Source: Owenia fusiformis
Taxonomy: Eukaryota > Annelida > Polychaeta > Sabellida > Oweniidae
Assembly (NCBI GenBank): GCA_903813345.2
Contig: CAIIXF020000001.1
Coordinates: 56,342,270-56,406,269, forward strand
DNA: 64,000 nt
Direction: 5' to 3'
Below are positions 47,901 to 59,235 of the stretch, piece by piece. The position numbers were made by a program, and so were the translations under genes. Every line of letters begins with the position of its first letter. Positions within the stretch are counted from its first letter, which is position 1. The notes under the pieces were generated by a model that saw only the letters and a program-made list of their open reading frames with translations, had not been told where the DNA came from and did no database searches.

Positions 47901-50900
47901 AAATACTTCATCCTCATCAATTCATCATTCTCAAGATTTACATTCACACCCATTCACATTCTCATCCTCAGAAATTTATATACAGAAAAATCTGTATCAG
48001 TGGAACACCTTTGGTACCTCTGGTACCTTTGGTGTTCCACTTGTGAGGTGTTTCACATACAGAGGTTCATTTAACACTAAGTCAGTTGATCTTGGGGTTC
48101 TAAAAAGTGTTCCACTTTGGAGGTGTTCCACATATAGAGGTTCATTTAACACTAAGTCAGTTGATCTTGGGGCTCTAAAAAGTGTTCCACTTGGGAGGTG
48201 TTCCACTTATACAGGTTCATTTAACATTAAGTCGGTTGATCTCCGGACTCTAAAAAGTGTACCACTTACAGAGATGTTCCACTTAACAAATTTCACTGTA
48301 TATATCTTTGCAATCTTTGAGACAAGAAATTCAAACATAATGAGATTCCAATATCATATTCCAACAGTTTCATTGGTCCACATTACAAGTCACACTCAAA
48401 TTATACAGCCAATGGCATTGTTTCATAATTCATCTAAAACAGTTTTAAAGGGTGACGCATATCGTTTAGCAAATCGAACGCTCGTTTCTGGTGTTGCTCA
48501 CCATTTAGTATAAAAGGCTCGATCCCGGAATAATACTCAAGGGTTCAAAGGCTCGAGGTCGTTGTGTCAACACCTCTAACTTTTATATAACATTGGTACA
48601 GTTTAGATCGTCACACATTTATAAAAGGGAGATTTTCATTTTAACAAATATACGGGAAGCTTATCGGAACCCTTTAATCACTCATTTATTACATAAACAA
48701 GGTTAAAGTAATATGCAGTTAATTATATTTTGCGAAATGTCAAAGTTTGAATAGAAAATCATGCATTAGAGTGCACCAATAAGGCATGCCAATAGCCTAC
48801 CAAATGAGCTAAATAGTTTTCTGATTTTTCCAGTGTCAAGGATCTTATTTTGTCTCATGTAGTCTATTGGAATCGCTGCAAGAACTGAGGTTAAGGTCCA
48901 AAACAAGAATGGAGCAGCAGAAAGCAAGCCATTCTGTAAGTTCATATTCAACATTTACTCTGACAGGCCCAGTGTTTTCCTCAGAATTTTTTTCTCAAGT
49001 AGGTGCAAAAATCTTGATTTCTTAATTTAGACCAAAATTGGTCAAAATATGCCTATTTTTCATGACTTTTCTCTTCAAGTGGGTGCAAATTGATACTCAG
49101 GTGGGTGCTGGCGTATTTTTAAATTCTCATGAGGGTGCTGCGCCTACTTGCTTTAATGCTGGGGAGATCACTGAGGCCTGTATGACAATTGACTCATAAA
49201 CTGATTCGGAAATTGCTCATGGCGAAAGAGAGGTTCAACATTTTACAAGATGAAAGTATACTGATATCCATTTACATGTGAAGTAATAATTAACAATCAA
49301 AAATTCTGAAACCACCAATCTTTTAATGCACATTCAGTTTAAACACAGGTTCTAACCATAATACCAAAAGTATGCTGGTTGGTATCATAGATAAGGCTTG
49401 GAGCTAAATCAATTAACAACATGGTGATGATCAGCTCAACAAGGATTCTAAAATGCTCAGGATATGAAAAGGTCTTGTATTCACCAGTAAGTTTAGACCT
49501 TTACAAAATAAATACACATAGGAACATATTGCGCCACTTAGCAAATAATAAATACCTCTGCCAGACAATCTAACATGTAATATGTGTATATATTTTTTAC
49601 CTTTGTCATATCAAAGTGAAGCACTTGTTTCATGTATGTTGGGAGACATGTCATCAATGTGTAGAAACCAAAGTCATCACATATGGTTGCCACGATAATG
49701 GTCCAAACAGGCAATGAGGTCATCATGGCCAACCATGGGGTGGGAGGGGGCTGGAATATTTGTAGTATCAGATATTAAAGTAAAGAATATACCTATGGAC
49801 ATAATTTAACATATAAATTACATATCATCCTTGACTATTTCTACAATTTAAATGCATTATATATAATAAAGCAATATTTTACTATATTTGTCTGCACCCT
49901 CTAAAGACAAGTATTTGGCAACATTTTCATACAGACTCGCTACAATTTATGTATAATGTGAAGAGTTTGAGATGATCAAAACTGCATGACAAACCAGTTG
50001 CAATGTTATTGTTCTATGTTTAATTAAAAATAAATAAATAAATAAAAAATCAGCTTGTCTGGGTGGCCATAACTCAAACCGCTATATACATGTATGTACA
50101 TAATCAATCCACCCACCTTCTCATGCTTGACTGTACCCAAAGAGCTCTCTATGAAGAGTCTTTCGTGAGTTGAGATTAATGGATGACTAGAAGGACAGCT
50201 GTAGACAAGGAAGCACCAGGCTATGAACCACACACAGGACACTGCACCTACAACCAAAGAGTCAACCAAGGAGTCATGAGGTTGAATCAAGAGAATTAAG
50301 TGTTCATGATTAAGATGGAAGGCACATTGACATTTTTGTATTCCTGGGACTTGTCATTACATAATCAGTGAATTTTATTTTGAGAAGGATGGTCAGAGGT
50401 TCATAAATTCAACTATACATGTAACTGATCGCTTATTATGACAAATGATATCTACTAGTATTTACCCGACACCGTAATTTTCTGTTTGGTGATTAAAAAT
50501 AACATGCTTTTGAAAAACATAACTGTTAAATTTTGTAATTGCAAGAAATGCTGACATAGGAAAGAAAGATGCATAAATATCTTTACTTAATGACATATGC
50601 TGAAAAATCTAGATTCAAAGCAATATAGTACATGGAGCAATATTCAAAGACCAATCACATCTGTACTTCTATTTTATCTCAAATTCATTCATAAACAGCA
50701 CAGCAGATTGCAAAATTACAAACTTTAGATTGGCAGATCATTATCTTTTTAAAACTAATAAACATAATGAAATGAAAAAGCCAAAGGATGGAAGATTAAA
50801 GTGAAACACGACATTCAAGAATTGAGAAAAGAAACCACTTCAACTGCAAAAAAAAGATTCCCTCCATATTACTTTTTTAGCATTGTACTTCTGCTCTGAT

Positions 50901-53655
50901 TTGCAGAATGGAATGGAAGAAATTCCTTACCAGTGCAACCTCTACTATTCTGGCTCAACAGAATATCTTTATCATGTAAATACATTATTTTACAAATGAA
51001 TAGGAAATAAATAGGCTAAAAAATCATATTTAAAATTTAGATAACCTGCAATTATGGCAATTCTATTGGAGAAAATAAAATCAATAATTTTATTTTACAC
51101 TATCTGTCCTGGAACAATTTATGTAAGTAGTGTTACTAATTAAATGACTAATCTAACATAGTTTTAAGAGACATACATAATGTTTTGTAATAATGTTTTA
51201 ATGAAACAGATGATCTAGTGGCATGTTGCACGCATACACATTTTTTAAGAATATTAACGCATACACATTTTTAAGAATATTATGTGAATACATACCAAAT
51301 ACATAAAAGACAGAAGGCCAACCCCCGGCAAACCCATAGTCACATAAAAGGCCTGATACAGGCTGACTAATGATGGAACCAAAACTACAGCCTAAAATAG
51401 ATAAGAACATGGAATTGTATTGACTCCCTGAAGTGAATTAAACAATAGTTATTGTGACATCTCGTCACATGGCCAGGGATTTTAATAACAAGGTCATTAA
51501 TTCAATTGAGATATAATTGCATATATCATCTGGTGAGATATTTTTAATTGTACAATTAATCATTTTAATTTTTATTTTTTATTTTTTATTCCATTCCGTG
51601 CCCAAGTTAGCTTTCCAGATCAGCAGTCAGAAAAGGGGCTAATCTGGTTTTCTTAACCCCAAGAATGCATAAAAGATGATGGTTCCCTTTAAATAAATGG
51701 TATCAAATCTGAATTGATGTACACAATTGAAAAATGTCATAATAGTATAGAATTGTATTTAATAGCCTCTCTACCTGCAGTGACAATGCCTGCAATCTTG
51801 CTTGATTCTAGGGGAGGACACCACTTTCCTAACAATGCCCACATGGCAGGGAACAGCACACCCTGCAATGCAGTAAAATAATGCCTTGAAATACTCCAAA
51901 CTAAGTAAAGATATTTAGGCTGTTAAAATTGTCAAACTTGCAAAACTTCCCTCTTTATTCAGATTTGAAGATATTTGAGATACAAAGAGAATGATGCAAG
52001 CCTAAGTTGATAGAGTGGGGAGGGGGGGGGGGTTGCACTTTTCTGGCATTCATCTTTAAAACTTTTTTTCAACTAAAACACCTCACAATATTACACAATT
52101 TAAGAACATACATGTTGCTTCAAACTTTAAAAGCCAAGTAAAATTACTGACTGATATATTATTGATTTCATTCATTATTATAATTCACTAAACTAGCAAT
52201 AAGGGCAATATCCATTATGCTAATGAGTAGTTCCATAATTTTTGGAACATGAGGAACCAGTTCCAAAAGTCAGTTTCCAAAGGTAACATTGGACAATTGG
52301 GACAATAATCCCATTCAGTGACAGTCCTCCTTTATTGTAGTTTACCTGAGCCATTCCTTCTAGTACTCTTACAGCAATAATCAGATCTACACTTATCCTA
52401 GCTAGTACAGGGGTCAGCATTGACAAGAGGGCAGGCACAAGGACACCAATGCCAAATATCCACTTCCCACCATATCTAAAACATAGCAAGTTTCATGTTT
52501 TAATTTCAATGGTGGTTTTGACTTCTGTCCAATTTGATTAATACATGCAGGATGCATATGATAATGCAAGCTATTGACTATTCATCTTTTGTACATTGCA
52601 AAGACAATGGAAGTCAAATTTGGGAGGTATATAGAACAAGCACTATTTTTACCACAAAGTTAACAGATGCTAGAATGACTATCCTGGCTAACCTTGCTAT
52701 CTATCTTAGCAATCAATAATATAACACTTAGCAATACAATAGGACCAGATAAGGAAATTCATGAGTAATTTCTTGAGGCACTCACCTGCTTGCAAGCCAA
52801 CCTCCAGGAACATTTGTACATATGTAGCCATAGAAGAATGAGCTGAGTAAGACACCTTGAGTATACTCAGTCCAGTTAAACTCCCCTGCCTAAAAAAAAT
52901 CAAAAACAATGTTCTTAAAAATGTATTAAGGTTCCTTTGTTAGACAGAATTTGCAATAAATGCTTGATATCTCATTAATTACAATAAGATACAATGGACT
53001 TTTGTGGCCTAAATAAATGAATTATTTGTTCATCTACTAAGAAATACATTAAAAGTAGAAAATTGCAAGAATATGTATAAACTAGATAACAGCATTGCCA
53101 GGGTGTTGCAAATCCCATATATAACAGCCATGGCTTCCATTTTTACAAAATCCCTCTCCTAACTTTTTTAGTTATATCAAATATTGTAAAATAAGACACA
53201 TAAAAATGGCCACCATTCTTTAAAATGGTCGCCAAATTGTCATAAGAAATTGTAATACTGATGTTGGTCCAATGATATATGAGTTATTGCCCAGACAGAC
53301 AGATGTACAGATGGATAGATGGACGGACGTATAGATGGAGCCAGTCTCTATATCCCCCATCCTTGTTTTTGGGATATAAATCAACCTACCTGAAAGGAAG
53401 GGAAATTCAGGTTTTTTGATCCTCAGGTTTCATCAAGGGTCACTTAACCTTGTACCTGCAGTGCACCTACCTTAGCTGGTTCAGCTGTGGAATTTAGATT
53501 CTTTGGTACAGGACAATCATCTGATGTCACATTATCAACTGTTGTGTAGTTAACCATGGCAACTAAAGCTACATTGAAGTTAACTCTCAGGGAATATGCC
53601 GTCACGAACCCTAGGAAGCCCATTATGGCCAGAACATACCTCTGTGCAAGACCAC
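44957..53655 (-). CDS. SLC17A5-like: Sialin-like SLC17 anion transporter, near complete, 11 exons per transcript
   Basis: Exons in transcript order: 53471-53655, 52786-52889, 52346-52475, 51775-51862, 51296-51391, 50117-50247, 49601-49750, one of 48801-48933 or 47457-47589, 46691-46849, 45702-45787, 44957-45175. The sum is 1481 nt (492 aa plus stop) and every junction is in frame; human sialin is 495 aa. This is an MFS fold with about 12 helices. TM1 has Y-S-L-R-V-N, keeping the conserved arginine. The large lumenal loop bears N-glycosylation sites N-Y-T, N-V-T, N-S-T and N-W-T, then Y-G-Y-I-x-T-N-V-P-G-G. TM4 region reads G-V-L-F-P-A-M-W...P-P-L-E-S-S; then C-L-P-T-Y-M-K, V-N-H-L-D-I-A-P-R-F-S-G and F-A-K-G-E-x-Q-x-W-A. 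Relatives carry sialic acid, glutamate or phosphate across lysosomal, synaptic-vesicle or plasma membranes; the substrate here is unknown. The first exon with the start codon, which must end in phase 1, was not found. Which SLC17 member is meant is uncertain. Confidence 0.88.
45945..46640. repeat. Interspersed repeat family A, copy 2
   Basis: It shares 'aacagcaacaccaaaacg', 'gccatggctgtcattttta', 'accaaatatgaacaaaatcg' and 'gggccaacggt' with copies at 4328-5015 and 53083-53380. It ends in 'cagacggacagacggaggcg'. Inside it a block of about 120 bp ('ttccaaaagtgtca') is duplicated. It lies in an SLC17 intron. Confidence 0.65.
47457..47589 (-). CDS. Alternative exon 8b of the SLC17 gene (mutually exclusive candidate)
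   Basis: This 133-nt exon enters in phase 0 and leaves in phase 1, with good acceptor (TTTGTAG) and donor (GTAAGA). It encodes 44 residues starting N-G-F-L-S-S-L-P-W-L and ending R-K-L-F-N-T-L. The start matches human sialin (N-G-F-L-S-S-L-P-Y-L) more closely than 8a does. It covers the helix after the central cytosolic loop plus the following short loop. Confidence 0.85.
47995..48300. repeat. About 75-bp tandem repeat, 3-4 copies ('gttccactt' type)
   Basis: The units contain 'aggttcatttaacactaagt', 'cagttgatcttggggctc' and 'gtgttccactt'. Starts near 48064, 48140 and 48215. It lies between the two alternative SLC17 exons. Related 'gaggtgttccacttacgg' sequences occur at 56735-56820 and 57420-57610. 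The 209-codon frame 47884-48513 is produced by this repeat and is not a gene. Confidence 0.8.
48801..48933 (-). CDS. Alternative exon 8a of the SLC17 gene (mutually exclusive candidate)
   Basis: This is 133 nt, the same length and phases as 8b, with acceptor CTTACAG and donor GTAGGC. It encodes 44 residues starting N-G-L-L-S-A-A-P-F-L and ending R-K-L-F-S-S-F. Shared with 8b are N-G-x-L-S, P-x-L, P-x-D-Y-x-R, I-L-x-T and R-K-L-F. Using both or neither breaks the frame downstream. Confidence 0.85.
53083..53380. repeat. Interspersed repeat family A, copy 3 (partial)
   Basis: Matches 'agataacagcattgcc', 'aacagccatggcttccattt', 'aaaatggccaccatt' and 'ttattgcccagacagacag'. It is shorter and more diverged than the other two copies. 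It lies in the first recognised SLC17 intron. Confidence 0.6.
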
Positions 53656-55158
53656 CTGAAATAAACAATCAGTTCTGGTTCTTTATAGACAAATACAGTG
53701 GTAGAATTGTCAGAAAAGATAATTTAATAATAAAGACGAAATATTTTTTTGCAGATGCACAATCATGATACATATATTTTGTTATGATTTGGAATGAGAG
53801 GCCAATAAGATTCACATGCCATTAGAAGTCCCATCTTGTCTTTTTAAACCCCCTTTATACCAGAACTTCAAATCTCTAATAATTGAAACTTCGCTCCTAA
53901 TCAACATGATAATCACATTAAAATATTTTATGTTGCAGGAATTTTTGGAATTTCATGGAACATTCAATGGAATTTGCATTACCTGCATATAAGCCAAATC
54001 TTGATCAAATTCGCAAGACAATCACACGAATCGTGGGACTGTGGACTGTCCTGGCAGTAATACAGAAGAAAATCTTCTGCAACACTTTTGGAGTATTTTC
54101 GAAAGAAACAAAATGGACCATCTTGTATATGAAACAAAGGATTCAAATGCGAGAATCTAGGAATTTGGACACTAAAAAATCTAGGGCCTAAGTTCATCAT
54201 CATTCCTCATTTTAAATACACAATTTTATCAACTTTACTGATCATAATATCGCGGGTCAGTACAAGAAGATAAAACATGAACATCAACAAGTTCATGAGC
54301 TAAAAAACAGTAATAAAAAGGTGAAAAGACAGTACATGTATAAGATTAAGGCATGGGTGTCAGGTAGTGAGCCCTAGTCTTGAACTGTCGAACACTTTGA
54401 TGTTGGAGCAAAATAATTAATCAATAATTTGTGTGACTTTGGTAAGTATGGTTACCCAGATAAGCCAGGAAAGCGTTTCCCGCAATTTGCTAGCTATTAC
54501 AGTCGAAATGTTCTGACATGTGCAAAGCTCTATTTAGTGATATTTTCATTTCAAATATGGCGGCCAATCCGATGTCTGACCACCCTTACAAAGAATCTAG
54601 GCAGTGTGCATTTTTACCTCCTGTGAAATAACAAGTGGAATTTAGTAGTTGTTTTTTGTTTTATTATCATTCTGCATCATAATTCTATGTGATGTGGTGT
54701 TAAAATGTCAGCAGAAATAAATATCCATACGATAATCGAGTGAATTAGATAACAGATTTTTCGAAAACCGTCTCCTGCTAAATGTGTAAAAACTTGTATT
54801 AACATGCTCAAAAGTGCCAATGTGCACATCAATGTCAAGCTAAATCAATGTTGTGTCCAAAACAGGTACCTGGTCTACTCAAAACAGCTTGTCATTCATG
54901 TATACATGCTTAGCAAACACAGCGAAATGATCTGAATCTTGGAATTTCGTTCGAGAGCCAGTAATGTTTGCTCCGGTCTCCGTCATAAGTGTTCATTAGA
55001 CTTCACACATGCTCGGGAGAAAACCATCAACCGATAACGTTTATAAATCAATTTCGCGCATGCGCCTTACAAGGGTAAAGAAATTTGTATTTATAAACAA
55101 ACCAATTTGAGATGACCCGATATCAGTCGGAGAAATCTGGCGATCTACGAAACTCACC
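53656..55158 (-). other. Upstream part of SLC17 gene; candidate non-coding first exon ending at 55158
   Basis: The missing SLC17 first exon should lie at or beyond here. A strong minus-strand donor TTGAG/GTGAGT ends at 55158, but in the frame needed for 53655 it meets a stop (TGA), so it could only be a 5' UTR exon. At 54425-54510 a sequence similar to 8053-8130 ('gccaggaaagc.tttccc.ca') marks another dispersed repeat. Confidence 0.3.
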
Positions 55159-55390
55159 TCAAAAAATCAAATGCGGACTGACGGCGTATTCTACTATGCC
55201 GGGATCTAAGATTTTCAGTATAGATAAAGTCTTTTATGATCTCTCGAATGAGGTAAGTCACTAGTTCGAAAGACGATCGTATCAACTTGAACAAAAGTTG
55301 AGTTTTGAAGAAAAATTTTAACATGCGCAGAAGTCCCATTTTCGTTGTACCATATTAACTGATTATATCTACGACTGTGTTAGATGGTGA

Positions 55391-55444
55391 ACACCGCCTC
55401 TAATGTGTTCGATTGTCGTATGGAATTGCATTAGAGGCGGTGTT
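55391..55444. repeat. Short perfect-stem hairpin
   Basis: 'aacaccgcctctaatg' and its exact complement 'cattagaggcggtgtt' form a 16-bp stem around a 22-base loop. It lies between two candidate first exons of SLC17. It could be a tiny MITE or a cruciform. Confidence 0.75.
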
Positions 55445-55574
55445 TATCCTTGTAAATTCATGCCAATCTAAGTTTTTCTTGACAGTTCACTTTATTTTAA
55501 TCTTCTGCTTAGAATCTCTGCGTCATTTATAGAGAAATATAAACAAAATGGATACATTGATGATTTATACAAAA

Positions 55575-58205
55575 ACCAGGTACCGGGTAGTAAATCCTCC
55601 ATGCTGGGTTCAAACTTGGTACCCGGTCGAAAAAACCGGGTACCCAAAAAAACGAAAAATATGAATATATAACATAATAATTAGATCATTAGAAAACGTG
55701 TAAGATTTGTTTTGAATTTACAAAAATGTATGTAACTTCCTTCAAAATTGAGCTAGAAGCTTCTAATAAAAAGCATTTTAAAGCTCTTTTCTTCCTCTAT
55801 CATCATGGTCATATTTTCATTGGTTATGGCGGCGGGGGGGGGGGGGGGGGGGGGGGGCGATTTGACGATTTGAAAAACATGACAAATCAATCTTACTCTA
55901 TTTTCAATAGCTCGTATGTTGGTACGTGAATTGTTTTGATTATGATTTATGATTGTTTAGATTATGATTTAAATCTGTAAATAGCTATCGAGGTGAGGTG
56001 TGTTAATTTACATGATGCAACGTGTAAGATTTTGATTATCAATCATAATTTAAGTTATCCCAATTTCTGTTGAAACGTCCACTGAAGTGTAAATTGTTAC
56101 ATCTTACAATGTATTAGGCGTAGCCAGGAAGGGGTGCGATGGTGTGATCACCCCCCCCCCCATAACCAATGAAAATATGACCATGATGATGATAGAGGAA
56201 GAAAGGAGCCTTAAAATGCTTTTTATTTGAAGCTTCTAGCTCAATTTTGAAGGAAGTTACATACATTTTTGTAAATTCAAAACAAATCTTACATGTTTTC
56301 TAATGATCTAATTATGATATACAGGGTGTTCAGGAATAAAGATAATAATGTCATAACTTTTTTATTTGTTTATGGATTGCATTGAAAGTTTCAGAGATTA
56401 TAGTTTTAACATATTTTACCATATTGTTGGGGTTTCAGCTTCAGGTGATTTGATTGGTTGATTCTGTGGTTGTCAAAGCAACGCGAGTAGCGCTAAGGCG
56501 GGCAGGTGGAATAACTGTTTATGACTTAAAATGGATGTTTAAAGATAGTTATAACTATAAGCCTGAAATTCGTTGCCAATTTATCAATTTATTCTATATA
56601 ATTTCCTCAATTTTAGACACAAAGTCTTTGCCTCTTGAACCTTCTTCAAACACTTCACAGAATTCTTCTTGACTCATTTCCTGAAGTCCGTTTAACACAT
56701 GTGAACGTATGGCATGGGTATTCTCAAATGCATGTACAGTAGAACCTGTGTAAGGAGAACACCCTCCGTTCTGTCAAAAAACGTTCCACTTAGGAGGTGT
56801 TCCGCTAACGGAGGTTTTGCGTTCGCGGGGATTTTAAGAATATACAAGAATAAAATATAGGATTTATATATATGACTAAATATGATTCTCTCCTTCATTG
56901 CAGAGCAGGCATATACTATTAATAATCCATTTGTTTTACTCAAATAGGTATCTGACATTCATAATCCTACTCATTCTGCCAAAAATGTTTTCTGACATTC
57001 TAAATCCTCCTCATTCTGCCAGTCTCAAGTAAAAAGATTTCTCAATTAAGTTTTAAAGATTTGTACCTACTGCTAATAATACAATTGTTTTTAACTGACA
57101 TTCTTAATCTTACTTATCAAGTTTGAAACAAACAGCAAGGGGTATCAATTAGTGATAGGATCACATGTCCATCTCTACAGGAGGTTAATCCAATTTTCTG
57201 AATGATAATCCTATGAAATGCTAATTTCCTAATTATCAAACTAATTAGTGGTTGCATCACATGTTGACCTCTATAGGAGGTTATTCCAATTCGCTGAATT
57301 GTAATCAGTTCAAATCCTAATTTGTCATTATCACATTATTACCTGTTTTCATACTCATATATCACTGTAGGAGATTAATTCTGTTTAATACATGTGTCAA
57401 TATTGAAGTTTATGGAAATTGACTGTTCCACTTAGCAGGTTAATTTTTCAATATTGGGTGTTCACTGTTCAAGTTTGGAGATGTTCTACTTACAGAGGTT
57501 CAATTAACATTAAGCCAATAGGTTTTTAAAACGGGACTTTGAAAAAGTGTTCCACTTGCGAGGTGTTCCACTTACGGAGGTGTTCCACTTAGCAGGTTCT
57601 ACTGTACTCTTAAGTTACGTTTTGATTCAGCGAAGAAGTATAAATCATTTGGCGCTAGGTTGGGTGAATAAGGTGGATGCTTGAGTTGATCTACTCTCAG
57701 CTGATCAATTTTTTTTAGTGATTATGGCAGCAGTATTGGAGGGGGAATTGTCCAACGGGAAGAGAAATTGCATCCTGGGTCGCTTTCTTTGTAATGCCTG
57801 CATTAAGTCATGAAAATCCCATTGAATATCATTAAAAAAGCATTTTATTTGACTTTTATATCATAAAACAAAACAATAGAAGGATTTTATCACGGAGATG
57901 CACCAAGAAAGCTTTAAATATGGAGTCAAAATCGGTTTGCCATGCTAAATGTAACACAGAAACTACTGTAGTTATTCCATGTGCCCCGCCTTAGCGCTCT
58001 TTGCGTTGCTATGCCAACTACACAAATGACAAATCAAATCGCTTGAAGCTGAAACTCCAAATAAAGTTTAAATATGTTGAAACTACAATCCCTGCAAATT
58101 TTATTGAAATCCATGAATAAATAAAAAAGTTATGACATTATTATCTTTATTTCCTGAACACCCTGTATATTCGTATTTTTATGCACCCGGTTTTTTCGAA
58201 ATGTA
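55575..58205. mobile_element. Palindromic element with 'ccgggtaccc' ends, interrupted by a mariner copy
   Basis: The left arm runs from 'accgggtacccaaaaaaac' (about 55637) through 'attagatcattagaaaac' and 'gaagcttct' to 'ggttatggc'. The right arm starts near 56157 ('cataaccaatgaaaatatg'), runs to 56320, and resumes at 58167 ('attcgtatttttatgcaccc', 'ggttttttcga'). The centre holds a run of 24 G (55834-55857) and a matching C run near 56150. The gap in the right arm is the mariner element. Confidence 0.8.
56321..58166. mobile_element. Mariner-type element, decayed, with about 190-bp inverted ends
   Basis: The ends are ACAGGGTGTTCAGGAA and its complement TTCCTGAACACCCTGT, flanked by TA, and extend about 190 bp inward ('cgctaaggcgg' / 'ccgccttagcg'). 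On the minus strand at about 57622-57675 the frame P-Y-S-P-N-L-A-P-N-D-L-Y-F-F appears, the C-terminal DD34D-type mariner signature. The remainder is decayed and interrupted by 'gttccactt' tandem repeats. Its insertion splits the palindrome at 55575-58205. Confidence 0.85.
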
Positions 58206-58281
58206 TAGTACAGTAGGGGACATAAAGAATTACAAAAGCTATGAAAATTACATGCTGTCGCACATGTAATAAATTCTTACC

Positions 58282-58972
58282 TCAGTGTATTCAGTGCTCT
58301 ATTTTCTCCGTCCTAGTAAGTCCAGATATAGTGGAATTCGTGTCCATAATAACAAATAAGAACTTAAAAATTTAAAGTGGAATTCACACGTTAATGCTGA
58401 CTCTTCAAATGTTGAGGTGATTTTGGAGCCCGATTACGCCCCAATGTGGATTGGCTCCCAGAATGCAACATGACACGTGTCAGCTTTCAAAATGGCGGAA
58501 CGGCATCTGTCACGAGTAAATAAGGTTACCTGATGTTGCATTCTGGGAGTCAGTCCTCTTTGGATCACAAACATGGCGATTCATGGAAACATTCGTTCGA
58601 TTTGGTAGGGATTTATCCATCATTTGCAGGTATGAAGCTTTGGATTCATTTATTGTGCTACTTAAAGTAAGCGGGAATTATTTTTCTACCACTTGGGAGA
58701 GTTTGAGACACGAAACTTAGAATTTAGCTCATTGTGACAACTTTTGAGGGTTGAGATTTATTTTTGTCCCCCATTTTAGTCTACTGGTTGCGAAAGTGAA
58801 TGAAATCAACGCTGTGGAATTAAAAGTATAATAAAAAAATATATCAACAAATATTATTTATCATACTTACATGATTTTCTTGTTTTAGCGCCTAAAAGTG
58901 GAGTTTCTTCATTAGACTCAACTTTCACGGTGTCTGACATTTTGGACACCAATGTGACTGTCACGTGATAGG
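58282..58972. promoter_or_regulatory. Candidate divergent promoter between SLC17 and NRBP
   Basis: A minus-strand donor CTGAG/GTAAGA ends at 58281, and a plus-strand donor AGG/GTAAGT ends at 58972, so non-coding first exons may leave in both directions. Between them are an inverted pair CTCCCAGAATGCAACATGA (58455-58473) and complement (58531-58549), a GACACGTGTC palindrome, 'aaaatggcggaac' (YY1-like) and a TCACGTGA E-box near 58960. The GC content is locally raised. Promoter function is inferred. Confidence 0.4.
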
Positions 58973-59235
58973 GTAAGTGAATCAAAGACGAAACCAATAA
59001 TGAATCGATATAAAACGTACTTTTTGTATATATAAAATTTGTTTATACAAGGAAAATATTTATTAAAGCTACTGATGAATGTAAAATTATAAATTTGGAT
59101 TAAGTTACTAATTTATTTCGCATTTTCGAAAAAGTACATTCCTTCTTCCAATGACAACCCAAGCTTACTTCCTGAAAAATATTATTTTCTCAAAGCTGAA
59201 TTATTTTATCAAAATTCTGATGATCACTCGGTGTA

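Noticed and set aside
47884-48513. 209-codon open frame in the SLC17 region
   Set aside because: Generated by the about 75-bp tandem repeat, which has a length divisible by three; it lies antisense in an intron.
55154-55339. First coding exon of SLC17 starting M-G-L-L-R
   Set aside because: The donor is good, but it ends in phase 2 while the next exon needs phase 1; the compatible frame has a stop.
56454-56672. 72-codon frame starting M-V-D-S-V-V-V
   Set aside because: Lies across the mariner inverted end; not a gene.
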